From Blumeriella jaapii (lineage: Eukaryota; Ascomycota; Leotiomycetes; Helotiales; Drepanopezizaceae): a stretch of DNA of 64,000 nt. A program made the position numbers and the translations under genes. The stretch spans positions 216,661 through 280,660 of the forward strand of contig VWND01000033.1 in the NCBI GenBank assembly GCA_009599575.1, read 5' to 3'. Positions 46,651-58,044 of the stretch are shown in pieces; within the stretch, counting starts at the first letter, position 1; each line of letters opens with the position of its first letter. The notes below the pieces were generated by a model that saw only the letters and a list, made by a program, of their open reading frames with translations, was not told where the DNA came from and did not search any database.

Positions 46651-47826
46651 ACGAAGATGAGGACATCGTATACAGTGCTGTACCCACCGCGCATCGGTCG
46701 TGTCTTTGGTGCTGAAGAAAATAGTTCCCCCTGCCCTTCGGGAGCCAGGGGCTGCGACGAGGAGAATGGCACTAGTGATGCGTGCGCGGAGCTGTCAGAG
46801 GGAGTCCTCTACACGCTACAGAACACGGTGTGGGCATTCAGAGCCCGGGATCCGAGATCCGCGTGCTCTATCGGAGGCCCAGGAGTCCGAATTCGAGGGG
46901 AGGGCGAGATCTGCGGCTTTGCCGGGCATGGGAACGGCCATGAGGATGCTGCTGTGCACGAGACCGGCTCAAGTATAGACACCGTGACGTGAACGTGAAA
47001 CGGCCGCAAAAGGAGAAGGGATAACGAGGGCCAGAAGACGGGCGATGAATGGTGCCTATTTTGGGGGTCTTCGCCAGATCGACTCCAGACACCACCATGT
47101 TTGGCAACCTGCCCCCACCGTGTCGTGATTCGCACCACCGGGGCGCCTGAGAACATCTCGCTCTGAGAATACGTCGCTCTCGTTTCGTCGGCTGATCGGT
47201 CTCCGCCATGGTCCTGTTACAGCCCTTGTCCCAGGCAAACCGTGAGAAAGGGAGCCCGTCAAGAAGCGAAGCCGTGTGTTTACATGGCACTGCCCTAAAA
47301 AGAAACGAACTTGTCCAGGATGTAACAAGCTCGAGGAAGAGCGGAACGGTGCGAAGAGTCCTTTTCTCGCGCTCATCGTGACTGGAGGTAGAAAGGGGCG
47401 ATGGGGAGACTGAAATCCCGATCGGAGATGCGAGGGACTCTGGCATTCAACGCACCAAGCACGAGCACGCTCTGATGTACTTACTGTGCAGTACCTATCT
47501 ATGCATCACGAATGCTATTATTACTGGGGGACACGAATCTGTAGAAAGGCAGCGCCAGAGGCGTACTGTCACTAGCATCTTTCCCCGATGACCCGTAAGC
47601 GCGGCGAAGGTACGCACAGTGCGTATGTATTTCCGTAGTCCAGCTTTCGATTGCGGTGAATATAACCCTACAGTACCTACCTATAACAAGTACGATCTTA
47701 AAGCTAGCATAAAAGAACCATAATGTGTATTAGCATAGGTACCTACCTACCTAGGTAGTTAAGGATTCCAACCCTATGTACAGTACTGTACTTTCCTCTT
47801 AACATGGGACAAGCACAACACGCACG

Positions 47827-47867
47827 CCCCCCCCCCCCCCCTCCCATTTAAGAAAAAAAAAAAAAAA
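47827..47867. repeat. Adjacent poly-C and poly-A runs
   Basis: A run of about 15 C is followed within 12 bp by a run of about 15 A. Such runs are prone to length error in assemblies. Confidence 0.8.
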
Positions 47868-48492
47868 GGTTGCAGTACTGTACAGTACAGTACTATCCAC
47901 CAAGCATGCCTATTTAGATAAATAGGCTCCTTAGAAAAACCCCATTTTCTTTTTTTCTTTTTGGCGTAGCAGTAAAACCCAAGCGGATAGAGCCAGCCCA
48001 CCGTGCTGTACTATTTATAAATATAAAAAAAAAAAAAAACCTAGGCCGAGGGCCAGCTGGTCGTATGTACATCTGGTCTCGTCTCGGCTAGATACACGCG
48101 CGCCTACCTATAGAGGAATGCATGCGTCGCGCCTCGCAGCAGACGTTAGTCGGCGGCTCTTGAATGGGTATAGAAAATGGAAAGAAAGAACAGTTAAAAC
48201 AAAAAAAAACGTGGGGGTATTATCGAGTCTAGCACCAATTGCATGATAGCCTGCCGGGCAAGTGTATACATGGGCAAATGGAAAGTCTGCGCTCCATCTA
48301 CTCCTGACCTAGATGGCTGGTGGTAGCTAAGCCAGCTGTAACTCACCCACTGCTTAGCTTACCTTGCATGACAGATGCTTTCAATGGAATGGTTTTGGAT
48401 GCTCAACCTGACGAAAAGAGCTTTGTCGTTGATTCATGGCGGTGGCGTACCTGCCAACCATGCACCGTGACAAGTTGGCCGACCACATAAGC

Positions 48493-50231
48493 TCACTCAT
48501 CTCCCTCATCCCCCCCTTTCCTCTCCCTCCTCTTCGTAGCCAACATGTGCGCCCCAAATGTAAATCCCGCCCACAACACCCCCGTGACAGCAAGCTGCGC
48601 CGTCAACACCGCCAACAGATTTCCTACCCCATACACCCCCGGACCAACCATCCACAGATCATCCGCGCCAACTCCCGCGCTCGCTCGGAACGCTCTGCCT
48701 ATCTCCCGTACCATGCACGCCTCGAAGGGGAGCGCCACGATGCTGGCGGCGATCTCTTTCAATCCCTGGGCAGCCAGGATGGGCGGCAGCATCGTGAGGC
48801 CCGTGACGCGGTAAAAGGGCTTCCGAAAGGAGGACGACGGCGGCTCATTGGCGCTGCGCAGCTCGGCGGACCACGGGCCCTGCAGGGACTCGACGGGCTC
48901 GGAGTCCTCAACGTCGAAGCTGATGAGGGTGGCCTGGGCCGGTTCGCCGTCATCCTCGCTCTCCTCTTCCACGGTGGTGGTTGGCGCTGGGTCCGTGGCG
49001 GGCAGGCCTTCGAGAGCGCGGAGGGTGGGCTCGTCGGAGTGGTTGCGAGCGCTGGGGTGGTCTTCGGGCGCCGTTGCGTGATCCGGGGTGTCGTATTCGC
49101 CGGTGGGTGCTGCCATGCGGAGCCCGGAGAACATGCTCTCGCCGACGGGGCGGGGGAGCGTTCGGTAGATGGGGGGGTAGATGATGTGGCCGATGATGCG
49201 TTTGACGCTTTCGTGTGCGAGAAGGATGAGGAAGGGGGAACAGGTGCCGAAGTTTGCGGCGCCGAAGCTTGCTATTGAGCCCGCAGGGAGTGCTGCCAGG
49301 GGTTGGAGGGTGAGAGGAGAAGCGGAGGAGAAAGGGATGAAGGATAACAGGCTGGGGAACCAGCGGCCGGTAGGCACGAGGTGGAGTTGTTGGACGGTCG
49401 AGAAGAGGCGGCAGTGGAGAGCGGCAAAGCTGAAGATAATCTCGCGGCTATAGACTCAGTATGTCCCAGATGCACCGAGTAAGGGAACTCACACGACATC
49501 CAAGCCCCATTTCATCGAAACCTCTCGCTTCGTGAGCTCCGTGTCACCTTCTTCGTCGTAGTAAGCAGCCAAGAGAGATTCGAAGACAAAGGATGTCCAT
49601 TCGAAAGCATGGCAAGCGACCATAGCTGGCAGTCCCTCCGAGAGCATTCTCGGAATCCCACAGACGGCTCTCTCCTGTCTGATGCAATGCAGAATAGTCG
49701 TCTCGGCGTAGGGTCTGTACAGCTACACGCCGTGAGCCACGCGCTGTCGAGAAGAAAGTTTCTCCTGGGAGTACATACCAAGATCCTCCTTCTCAAGCCC
49801 ACCACGCCCCAGACACCAGCAACGAGCACGGCCTTCCCAGCATCCATCAGCCGCAAGCCCGTGATGGTCTCGTGCGTCCGGTCGAGGGTGGATTGGGTGG
49901 CTTTGGATTTGGCTGCCGAGGAGTCTTCGACGATGCCGGTGACTTGCATGACCTCGTTCGCCGCCCGCACCTGGTCTTTCTCGCGACGGCGTGTCTGCGA
50001 GTTGCGCGGGCGGCCTTTGCTGTCATATCTCTGGGGCCCATTGGGGTCTCGTGGTCCGGTGTCGACGACCTCGTCGTCGTAGGCTCCTCGGCCCTGTACA
50101 GATGTCAGGATAGATCCACGTGACGAGGAAGAAGAGTTGGATGAAGCAGAAGAGGAAAACAGGTCATTCAAAGAGGCGACAATGGACATACATACCAAAG
50201 CCATAGCCGTCAGCGACTCGAGGCGTCCCAT
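48493..50231 (-). CDS. Conserved-looking hypothetical membrane protein, 5 exons
   Basis: I do not recognise the family. Exons 50231-50196, 50093-49779, 49722-49493 and 49447-48493 carry GT-AG introns of 102, 56 and 45 bp (GTATGT, GTATGT, GTGAGT donors; ACAG, GTAG, ATAG acceptors), and all junctions keep the frame to give 511 aa. The N-terminal 60 residues are polar (NSQTRRREKDQVR). A Gly/Val-rich hydrophobic stretch (AVLVAGVWGVVGL) follows near 110. The middle has ILHCIRQERAVC and AYYDEEGD, then FGAANFGTCSPFLILLAHE. An acidic low-complexity linker (TTVEEESEDDGEP) precedes ALPFEACMVREIGRAF and a C-terminal hydrophobic segment (NLLAVLTAQLAVTGVLWAG) with a basic tail. This suggests an organelle or ER membrane protein with a flexible loop. 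It shares its upstream region with UTP13. Confidence 0.7.
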
Positions 50232-50370
50232 GGTGATGGTGGCACTGGCGGCGCGGCAAGCATATTCTGTGTCTAGTCGAGCAGCATCGGGGTCTGAAGT
50301 AGAAAGGAGTTGAAAATGCTTTCCAGACAAGACTTTCAATATGAAGACGAGGAGATGCTGTGTTGTTGGA

Positions 50371-50605
50371 GATGAAGTTGTTTGGAGATGAAGTTGGAGA
50401 TGAAGCTGGAGATGGTTGGAGATGATGTTGTTGGAGACGTTGTTGGAGATGATGTTGGAGATGATGTTGGAGATGATGTTGGAGATGATGTTGGAGATGA
50501 TGTTGGAGAGATGTTGTTGGAGACGTTGTTGTTGATGATGTTGTTGGGAGATGTTGTTGGAGACGTTGTTGATGATGTTGGAGATGATGTTGATGTTGTT
50601 GAACC
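50371..50605. repeat. 12-bp minisatellite, GTTGGAGATGAT type
   Basis: About 15 imperfect units of GTTGGAGATGAT, with shorter GTTGGAGA and GTTGTTGGAGAC variants. A frame of up to 106 codons on the plus strand (VGDDVGDD repeats) arises from it and is not a gene. Confidence 0.9.
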
Positions 50606-50699
50606 AGTTGGTTGTGTTCATGGGCATGGGGGAAGATACTGGGCGCTTGTAAATACAGGATTGTACTGTACTTACAGCAATTACGGTAATTATGTTATC

Positions 50700-50870
50700 T
50701 AGGGTATGTACTGCACATATGGCACTTCCAATATTTATGGTATTTACGGTACCTGCACTATATACTGCACATATGGCACTTCCAGTATTTATGGTATTTA
50801 CGGTACTTACGGTACTTCCGGTACTTACGGTACTGACGGTACTGACCGTATTTACGGTACCTGCAATAAA
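50700..50870. repeat. Short tandem repeats, GGTACTTAC type and a 70-bp duplication
   Basis: A segment reading TGCACATATGGCACTTCCA then TATTTATGGTATTTACGGTAC occurs twice (from about 50710 and 50770). It passes into 10-bp units of GGTACTTACGG/GGTACTGACGG up to 50865. Confidence 0.85.
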
Positions 50871-51153
50871 TTGCGATGACGACGATAATTATGATAATTA
50901 CCGCAACTATTGCCAACTATACTGTGCAGTTTTACAGTAGTGCTGATATGGTTGTCTTGTAAATAAAACTACGACGGAGCTAATCCCAAAGCGGATCCCA
51001 CTCAGCCGCAAATCTTTTACAACTGGCGACGTGAAGATATACTCCGAGTTACTATGTGCTCCGATTGAACAACTGCGCGTGAAGCGCTTCTTCGACTGAT
51101 ATCCCTCGACTGATCAACTGCGATTGATGCCCTTCGTCGATTGACCTCTCACC

Positions 51154-53963
51154 ATGGCAAATCGCACCCCCTACCAGACCACCTTCGAGCCGGAAAACAC
51201 GATCCAGCCCATCTACACGGGTGGCAGTGTCGCTCTCGACCGCGAAGGCCGCTTTCTTGCGACGACGTTGGGAGAGGATGCGCTGCTCACGGATCTGACG
51301 ACGGGGAAGCAGCTGGCCAAGATTGAAGGGGTAGGTCTGTCGGCTTGGACAGAGAAGATCCTCTGCTAACGAGAAGAACTCCAGGATGGCGAACTCATCT
51401 CAACTCTCACTCGTACTCCTCCTCTCCTCCTCTCCTCTCCTCCTCTCCTCTCCTCCCCTACCCTCGACACACCTCTGACCTTCTCCCAGTGACGCCCAGC
51501 GCCTCCCACCTGGTGGTATGTTCACGCTCCCTCTCCATGCGGATCTACGCCCTGCGACCATCTCCCGACGGCGCAGTCCAACACGAACTCCTCCGCACCC
51601 TGAAGCCGCACACGACACCAGTTGTTGTGCTTGCCGTGGACCAGACCGGCCTCTACCTCGCAACAGGTGCCGCGGACGGAGTGGTGAAGGTCTGGGACAT
51701 ACTGGCCGGCTACATCACGCACACGTACCGGGGGCCGAACGTTCTCGTGTCTGCGCTGCATTTCTTCCAGCTGGTCGCAAAAAGGGACGAACAAACTGGC
51801 ATTTCCGGGAGAAACCGCGCGAAAAAGAGCGACGAGGTCGCCAGTGTTGGAGCAGCATTCCGACTCGCGGCCGGAAGCCAAGATGGAAAGGTCCACGTCT
51901 GGGATCTCTCACAGCCAAAGAAGCGGACGGCTGCTGTGGTGCTCGACTCCCACGTCTCGGATGTGACGTCGTTGGACTACTCGCCCGAAGAGAATGCTCT
52001 GTTGACGGCGAGCCGTGACAAGACGATCATGTGGTGGGATGCGAAGACGTGGAAGGTGCGCAAGGTTGTGCCGGTCTTGGAGGAAGTCGAGGCATCGGGA
52101 TTCGTGAAGTCTGGAAGGCTGGCATTTACCGGAGGAGTCAATGGAAACATTCGAGTGTGGGAAACGAGCACCGGGAGAGAAGTCACCACTCCGCAGGATC
52201 CTCGAGGAGAGGCAGATTCGATTGTAGCAGGTGTGGTGTTGAAAGACTACATCCTGTCGGTTCAGACAGACCACACGATGATTCTCCACTCAACCGACTC
52301 TCTGGACGATACGACGAATCCCCTTCCTCCCCTGAGGCGCATCAAGAGGATCTCTGGTACACACGACGAGATCATTGATCTTGGATACCTACTCCCGGAC
52401 CGATCACTGCTAGCTCTCGCGACGAACTCGGAGGAGATAAGAATCGTGTCTCTGGGCACCGATGCGGGTTCCAATTACTTTGGTGCGGATGTTGCGCAGC
52501 TGCAAGGTCACGAAGATATCATCATCTGTCTGGATATCGACTGGTCCGGACACTGGATTGCGACGGGTGCAAAGGATAACACCGCACGATTGTGGAGGAT
52601 CGACCCCGAAAACTCGTCGTTCACATGCCATACCACATTCACCGGGCATGCGGAGTCTCTCGGAGCAATCGCTCTCCCTCACCAAGCACCACTGGACTCC
52701 TCTCCCGCGTTCAAATCTCCCCTCGAACATCCGCCCGCTTTCCTCCTGACCGGATCTCAAGACCGCACCGTCAAGCGCTGGGACATCCAGTCTTCTGCTC
52801 GCAAAGCCCCTCGAGCGCTCTACACCCGCCTGGCACACGACAAGGACATCAACGCAATCGACATCAACCACAGCTCTCAGCTCTTTGCCTCGGCTTCCCA
52901 GGACAAGAATGTCAAGATCTGGGCGGTGGAGGAGGGAGAGGTACAAGGCATCCTCCGTGGCCACAAACGCGGCGTCTGGTCCGTCAAGTTCGCTCCCAAG
53001 GACACGCCCTCCATTGTTGGAGAGAGCGGGCCTGCAGCAGGAAGGGGCTTGGTGCTCACGGGAAGCGGTGACAAGACCATCAAGATCTGGAGTCTAGCGG
53101 ATTACAGCTGCGTGCGAACATTCGAAGGCCACACCAACAGCGTCCTCAAAGTCGCATGGCTCGGTCTCCCGAACCCCGAGGAGCGAGGAAGAAAGCACGT
53201 ACAAATCGCCAGTGCCGGAGGCGACGGGCTGGTCATGGTCTGGGATGCGAGCACAGGGGAGACATCGTGCACGCTGGACAACCACGAGGACCGCGTGTGG
53301 GCGTTGACCATCCACCCGACGACTAACACGATCGTTTCGGGGAGTGGAGACTCGACGGTCACGTTCTGGAAAGACACCTCGTCTTCCACGCAAGCAGCCG
53401 CGAACTCGGCAGCGATCCAGTTCGTCGAGCAGGAGCAGGAGCTGCAAAATTACATCCACGCCAGGTCCTACCGCAAAGCCATCACGCTCGCTTTGCAGCT
53501 CAACCACCCTGCTCGCCTGCTCTCGCTGTTCACCTCAGTCGTGACGGGCGTCCACGAAGAGGGGAGTCTGAGCGGCGCTGCTGGCGTCGACGAGGTTCTC
53601 TCCTCTCTCTCGGACGAGCAACTCTTCATTCTCCTCCTCCGCGTCCGGGACTGGAACACCAACGCGCGATCAGCGCCCGTTGCACAGCGAATCCTGTACA
53701 CGATTGTCAGAACCTACCCGGTGAGCCGATTGGCGGGTCTGCAAGCAAAAGGCGCGCAGGGACAGCAGAGTTTGAAAGAAGTGCTGAACGCGCTGAAGGT
53801 CTACACGGAGAAGAACCGCAAGAGGAGCGAGGACATGTGGGATGAGGCATATCTGATGGAGTACACGCAGAGGCAGATGGATGGGTTGATGGTGTTAGAG
53901 CCGCACCTCGAGCGTCAGGGGAACGGGTTTGGGGATCGTGATGGGGATGTGATCATGGTATAG
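51154..53963 (+). CDS. UTP13: U3 snoRNP protein Utp13 (WD40 repeats and Utp13 domain)
   Basis: Exons 51154-51330, 51385-51412 and 51490-53963 (introns 54 and 77 bp; GTAGGT...CCAG with branch TGCTAAC, and GTACTC...CCAG) give 892 aa. About a dozen WD40 repeats form two propellers, with clear units such as VKVWDIL, DKTIMWWD, NGNIRVWE, DNTARLWR, DRTVKRWD, DKNVKIWA, DKTIKIWS and LVMVWDAS. The C-terminal 190 residues (EQEQELQNYIHARSYRKAI, LSSLSDEQLFILLLRVRDWN, NALKVYTEKNRKR) are the Utp13 domain. It is a UTP-B subunit that binds pre-rRNA in the nucleolus for 18S maturation. The start ATG sits in ACCATGG context. The second intron is almost pure CTCCT repeats. Confidence 0.95.
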
Positions 53964-55587
53964 GTCAACGGAATGGATGGAACATACTCGTTTTTCCGCA
54001 TCTTGGGACAGCTGACGTAGCAAGGGGATTTGGTGGTGGCAGGATATACCCGGAAAGAAAAAAGCAATTTACATGTGGAAAACCGCGTCAAGGTCTGACT
54101 ATCCATTCCAACGCGAAATGCCACTTGCACACTCGCTCAAAGTCGAGCACCGCTGTCACTTCCACAGTCATGTCCAGTATCTAGGGGCGCAAAGATCTAG
54201 ATGCTTTTTATTATTTTATCTTAATGCTCACACAACAAGGCCCACGAACCACAAAACTGGCTTCCCAGCACCCTCTGCCTCTCATCATCACCCACGACTC
54301 ACAGGTGGTCTTCTTACCACTCCTCTTGCCCGTCAATCCACGGCTTCACTAGACGGTCGAGCGTCGGATGCATATTCCAAACCCAGCATCTGCCGCGGCA
54401 CCTTGACCTTCGGCTCAGCTCAGCGTGCGACAACCGTCAAGAGGCGTCCGTCATCTCGAACATCACCCATTTCCAGATCCAGATCCCAATCCCAATCAGC
54501 CCGCCAGCGCTGCTCGCCATCCGACTTTGCATTTCTAGGACAGAAAGTGCACGTCGCCGAAACCTTGCGCTTCCAAAGTCGCGCGTGTACGTGTACGTGT
54601 ACGTCTTGACCCCGTCCTGATTCTCGCATGTACCGCTCCATAGTTGTCCGGGCAGGTTTCCAGCAGAGCCAGAGAAAGTTCTGTGCGTGGGATAAGTGGG
54701 TCGACTTGCGCGCTCGCGTCAGCGACGCTCTCGAATTCTGCACACCAGACGTTGGGAGACTCGAGTAGCATCTGCCCATCCTCTGGCGAAACAAGTCACG
54801 TCGCTCGCCAGCGTGAGACGGAGAGGTTTCGCCGTGTTTAGCAGCGCAGCAGTCTCGAATCGAACACGGCCTTTGCGTCCACCTGGCCGGCGTGTCTGAG
54901 CGAGACACCGCGAAGAAGAGCGTCGGCCCGGTAGACGTCGCTGCTTCGCCGACGGGGGGGCCCAGGACGCGGTGGACCGACCATGGGAAGGGCGATGGCG
55001 CTGAGAAAAAAAAGGCATCGACACCGGCGGTTGCGTCTGGAGTCTTGCTGGGGGGCTGGTGACTTCCTGGGAAAGCCACTACCGCGGCAAGACAGGCGAC
55101 TACGAAGGCAGGCTTGCGATCACGCGTTCGTAAGTAGTCGCGCCGCGCGCGTGTGTTTTGGAGATCCGAGGAGTCGCTTGCAGTGCTTTCGCATGATCTG
55201 GTGCTGGCTGGCTGTCGGGTGGGTGCGTTGAAATGACATGTTGACATGGTCGCGCTCCCCATTCGGCGGATTCCGGATTAAGCGAAGACGTGCTGCGACG
55301 AGAGGCGCCGTGGCCAGTGACCTCAACGTTAGCAACGACAAACTGCCCAGCCGAGCATCCCATCACAGCGTCGGGCTTTGCACCCTGCACCCTTCGACTC
55401 GGGCAAGATAGCAGCAGCGAGCGCGACTTGCACGGCGCAAGCAGAATCCGAGCCTTGTCCGTGCCGGATACGCCGTATCACCCGCGTCCCGGGGCCTGGG
55501 TGGGTAGCGCAGAACCCAGACTCGGACTGCACCCGCGGGGGAAGAAAGGACCTCTACTCTACCACTGCGCTGGAGACGGGTCCAGTG

Positions 55588-55636
<49 letters not shown>

Positions 55637-56396
55637 TCTCTGCTGGTGTCTGCGCGGTGCGCGCTGCGCGCGGAGAACATCCACGCGATTCCAGGGTCGG
55701 CCTTGCTCGTCGCTCTGCAACTTGGAGATGAGCTGACTGCTGGAGGGCCCAGGGACGTCGGATGCGAGCGGTTGTCGAGCCTCTGGGCGGGTGGGTGAGT
55801 GGGTGGGTGGGAGCGACGAGAGCCGTGTCTGGAATCGTGGTGTCCGGCCACGAGCCGACGGAGGTGCTGGAATGCATTGCATGCCGTGGAGGCCTGGAAC
55901 TAGCAGCTGTCATCCCCACTCGTGCAGGCTTTTGGCGAAAGATGGATGGGATGGTGGCTATGGAGTGAGATGTTGTTTCACCCAGAGAGGCTTTTATGAG
56001 ACAAGTGTTGCGCCCGAACACGGTGTTGGTCGGCACTGGCCCCTCTGTTGATTCTCTCGGCTGTTTTTATCTGGCAAGCTTTGCACTCGTTCTTGGTTGT
56101 ACAGTACGTTGTGTGGAGCAATCAGCACCTGATTCAAAGGCTGAACTAGCTTAGTCCCACTACTTCGGGGCTTCTTTTGAATCAGGTCAGGGAACAGACG
56201 GTTCCTATAAGCAAAATCCTGTCCCAAATCCCGAAGAAGAGCCTGCAATTATGTTGCAATTTTCAGGTGAACATTGCTCAAGTTGTATGTACGTCGTCAG
56301 AATTAGCCGAGAACTGTATATACAAATCCTTAAGATCCTCCCAAAAAGAATGTCCACCAAACAACATATCTACAATTCGTCATTCAGGCAGCGTCT
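53964..56396. other. Intergenic region between convergent UTP13 and the GH5 gene
   Basis: 2.4 kb with no convincing gene. The longest frame (54420-55262, minus, 280 codons) is GC-rich, of mixed low-complexity content and without recognisable domains, and several other frames overlap it. Contains the CAAG microsatellite. Confidence 0.55.
55589..55634. repeat. (CAAG)n microsatellite
   Basis: Eleven perfect CAAG/GCAA units. It gives the QASKQ- and LACLLACL-like stretches seen in spurious frames. Confidence 0.95.
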
Positions 56397-58044
56397 CTAC
56401 AGCCCGGGCGCGTACGTCTTCAACATGCTATCGTAGTAGTTGTACCCCACGCTAGAAGGCGGTTCAAAGCCAAAGAGGTAATTTCCCCACCACTGCGTAG
56501 AAGTCAGTACCGTACTGCTCAGTCCCAATCCTCAGAACACGCTCGCTCGCCAAAACGAAGCCCCTGAGAAGAGTGGAAACGAGATGAAAGAAAAGCTTTT
56601 CACATACCGGTCCACCACCCCACCAAAGCGCTCCCGTCCACACATCCTGATTCGCCTTCAGATGCTCTACCAAGCCCTGCACCGCAGTCCGACACACCGC
56701 ATTCGCGCCCCCAGCAAATTCTCCAATGATACCCACCTTCCCATTCTCTCGGAGCCAATTCGTGGCGCTCGCCACGCGCTCGGCGCCGATGGTGGCCGAC
56801 ACGCACACCTCGCTGGTGCCGGAGCCGTCAGCGTCGAGGTACTGGTGCATCTGATAGACGAGCTTGTCCTGCGGGTCGGTCAGAGCCTTAAGGTTGTCGT
56901 TGGCGGAGGGCCAGGTCCAGGCTCCGGAGTAGGAGTTGCCTTCGACGAAGATGTATTGGGACGTGGCGCCGGTGGAGCGAATCCCGTTTATGGCGGCTTG
57001 GTTGAGGTTCAACACAAGGGTGGAGTCCATGTCGTGGTACTCGTTGTTGGTGTCGAAGATCTGGGGGCCGTTAGCACCCTTTTCTGCTCTCTTTTTGAAC
57101 TTACCGCCATGCTCCGTGAGCATTTCCTTTACCATCATCCAACGTCCAAGCACGTCGGAATTCTCACGACGTTGAAAAATTCAAGGTCACCAACAACTCG
57201 TGCCAGAGAGGCGAACAAAGAAAGAAAAACTTACAACTTTTGAATCATTCTTGAAAGCCGAAGCGAGCGTAACCCAAAAAGTCTTGAAAGCCTCCACATC
57301 AGTAATAACCGCGCCATTACCGCCCGAAATTGTGCGGGTCCAGCACCGCCCACGCGCCACTGTCAGTGATGTGCTGGATGGTAGCCGTCAAGTTCCCGAG
57401 GTAGGCGGGAGAAAAAGCCGCCGCCATTCCGGAGGGAGCGAGACGTTCCATGGCGAAGGCGACGCGGAAGGTGTTGTAGCCTTCAGCGATGAGGGTCTTT
57501 CGTTCATCCATCCGTTAACGCCTTTTCTACAGCAGTGATAGGGAAGTGGGAGGGAACGGGGGGCTAGAAGGCAGCGACTTACACTGATGGCCGCGTTAGA
57601 GGGAAAGATGAAGTGCGTACCCCAGACACCCGGGTACGCCGCCTGTCCGAACTCGGCGCCCGACTCATTGATGCCGAAGAACTTGAACTTGCCGCTGCCT
57701 GTTGGCGCGGGATCAGTCGCAGAGCTATACACCGCCGTGCTCGTCTGGGTGCCCGAGGTTGTGCTCGTCTTCAGCGTCGTCGTAGACACGGCCGTGCTCG
57801 TCTTGACGCCCGACGTCGTGCTTGTCTTCAGCGTCGTCGCAGACACAGCAACAGAAGAACTGCCCGTGCCCGGAACGCATTGCGAGTAATACTGGCTCTG
57901 GTAGGAACAGTAGTACCCCGCCACGCAAGCCGTGGTGCCCGTCCAGTTCGGGCCGCCGCACTGCTGGTAAGCTGCGATCTGGGCGTGGACTGTTGTTGCC
58001 AGCAGCACAGCGGCAGCGCCGGTGGAAGCGATGAAGCGCCACAT
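56397..58044 (-). pseudogene. CBM1-GH5 endo-beta-1,4-glucanase with an apparent frameshift
   Basis: Exons 58044-57583, 57496-57235, 57060-56608 and 56492-56397 are separated by introns of 86, 174 and 113 bp. Signal peptide (MWRFIASTGAAAVLLATTVHA), then a fungal cellulose-binding CBM1 (AYQQCGGPNWTG...CSYQSQYYSQC), a Ser/Thr linker with TLKTSTTSG repeats, and the GH5 domain: FRVAFAMERL, VLDPHNFGR, acid/base Glu in [21 protein letters not shown], nucleophile Glu in IGEFAGG, and the end [13 protein letters not shown]. In exon 2 a TAA at 57317-57319 directly follows NFGR, and the expected continuation (NGAVITDVEAFKTFW) is one frame away. This is a one-base excess or two-base loss; an intron fitting the frame was not found. 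It is either a recent null allele or a sequence error. The product would be a secreted cellulase. Confidence 0.85.

Larger units (their letters stand above)
45676..48492. other. Intergenic region upstream of the GH72 gene
   Basis: 2.8 kb without a convincing gene. Frames of up to 342 codons (45400-46428, minus) and 192 codons (46868-47446, minus) have no recognisable domains and overlap other frames. Contains GTACTGTACAGTAC-type inverted motifs, repeated GTACCTACCTACC, a TGCTGTAGG repeat (46565-46650) and homopolymer runs. It should hold the GH72 promoter and, at its left end when read on the minus strand, the 3' UTR of the next gene. Confidence 0.6.
50232..51153. promoter_or_regulatory. Shared divergent promoter region with minisatellites
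   Basis: 0.92 kb separates the start of the hypothetical membrane protein (minus) from that of UTP13 (plus). Half of it is tandem-repeat DNA (see the two repeats). No clear TATA box; CCATCACCATGGG-like sequence near 50231 and CTCACCATGGC at 51148-51158 place the two start codons in good context. Confidence 0.5.

Noticed and set aside
46868..47446. 192-codon minus-strand frame
   Set aside because: Arg/Ser/Pro-rich composition expected from random GC-rich DNA; no domain, two other frames overlap it.
50382..50702. Plus-strand frame of VGDD repeats
   Set aside because: Translation of the 12-bp minisatellite.
54420..55262. 280-codon open frame on the minus strand
   Set aside because: No recognisable domain, overlaps several other long frames in GC-rich spacer DNA, and no splice or start context that supports a gene.
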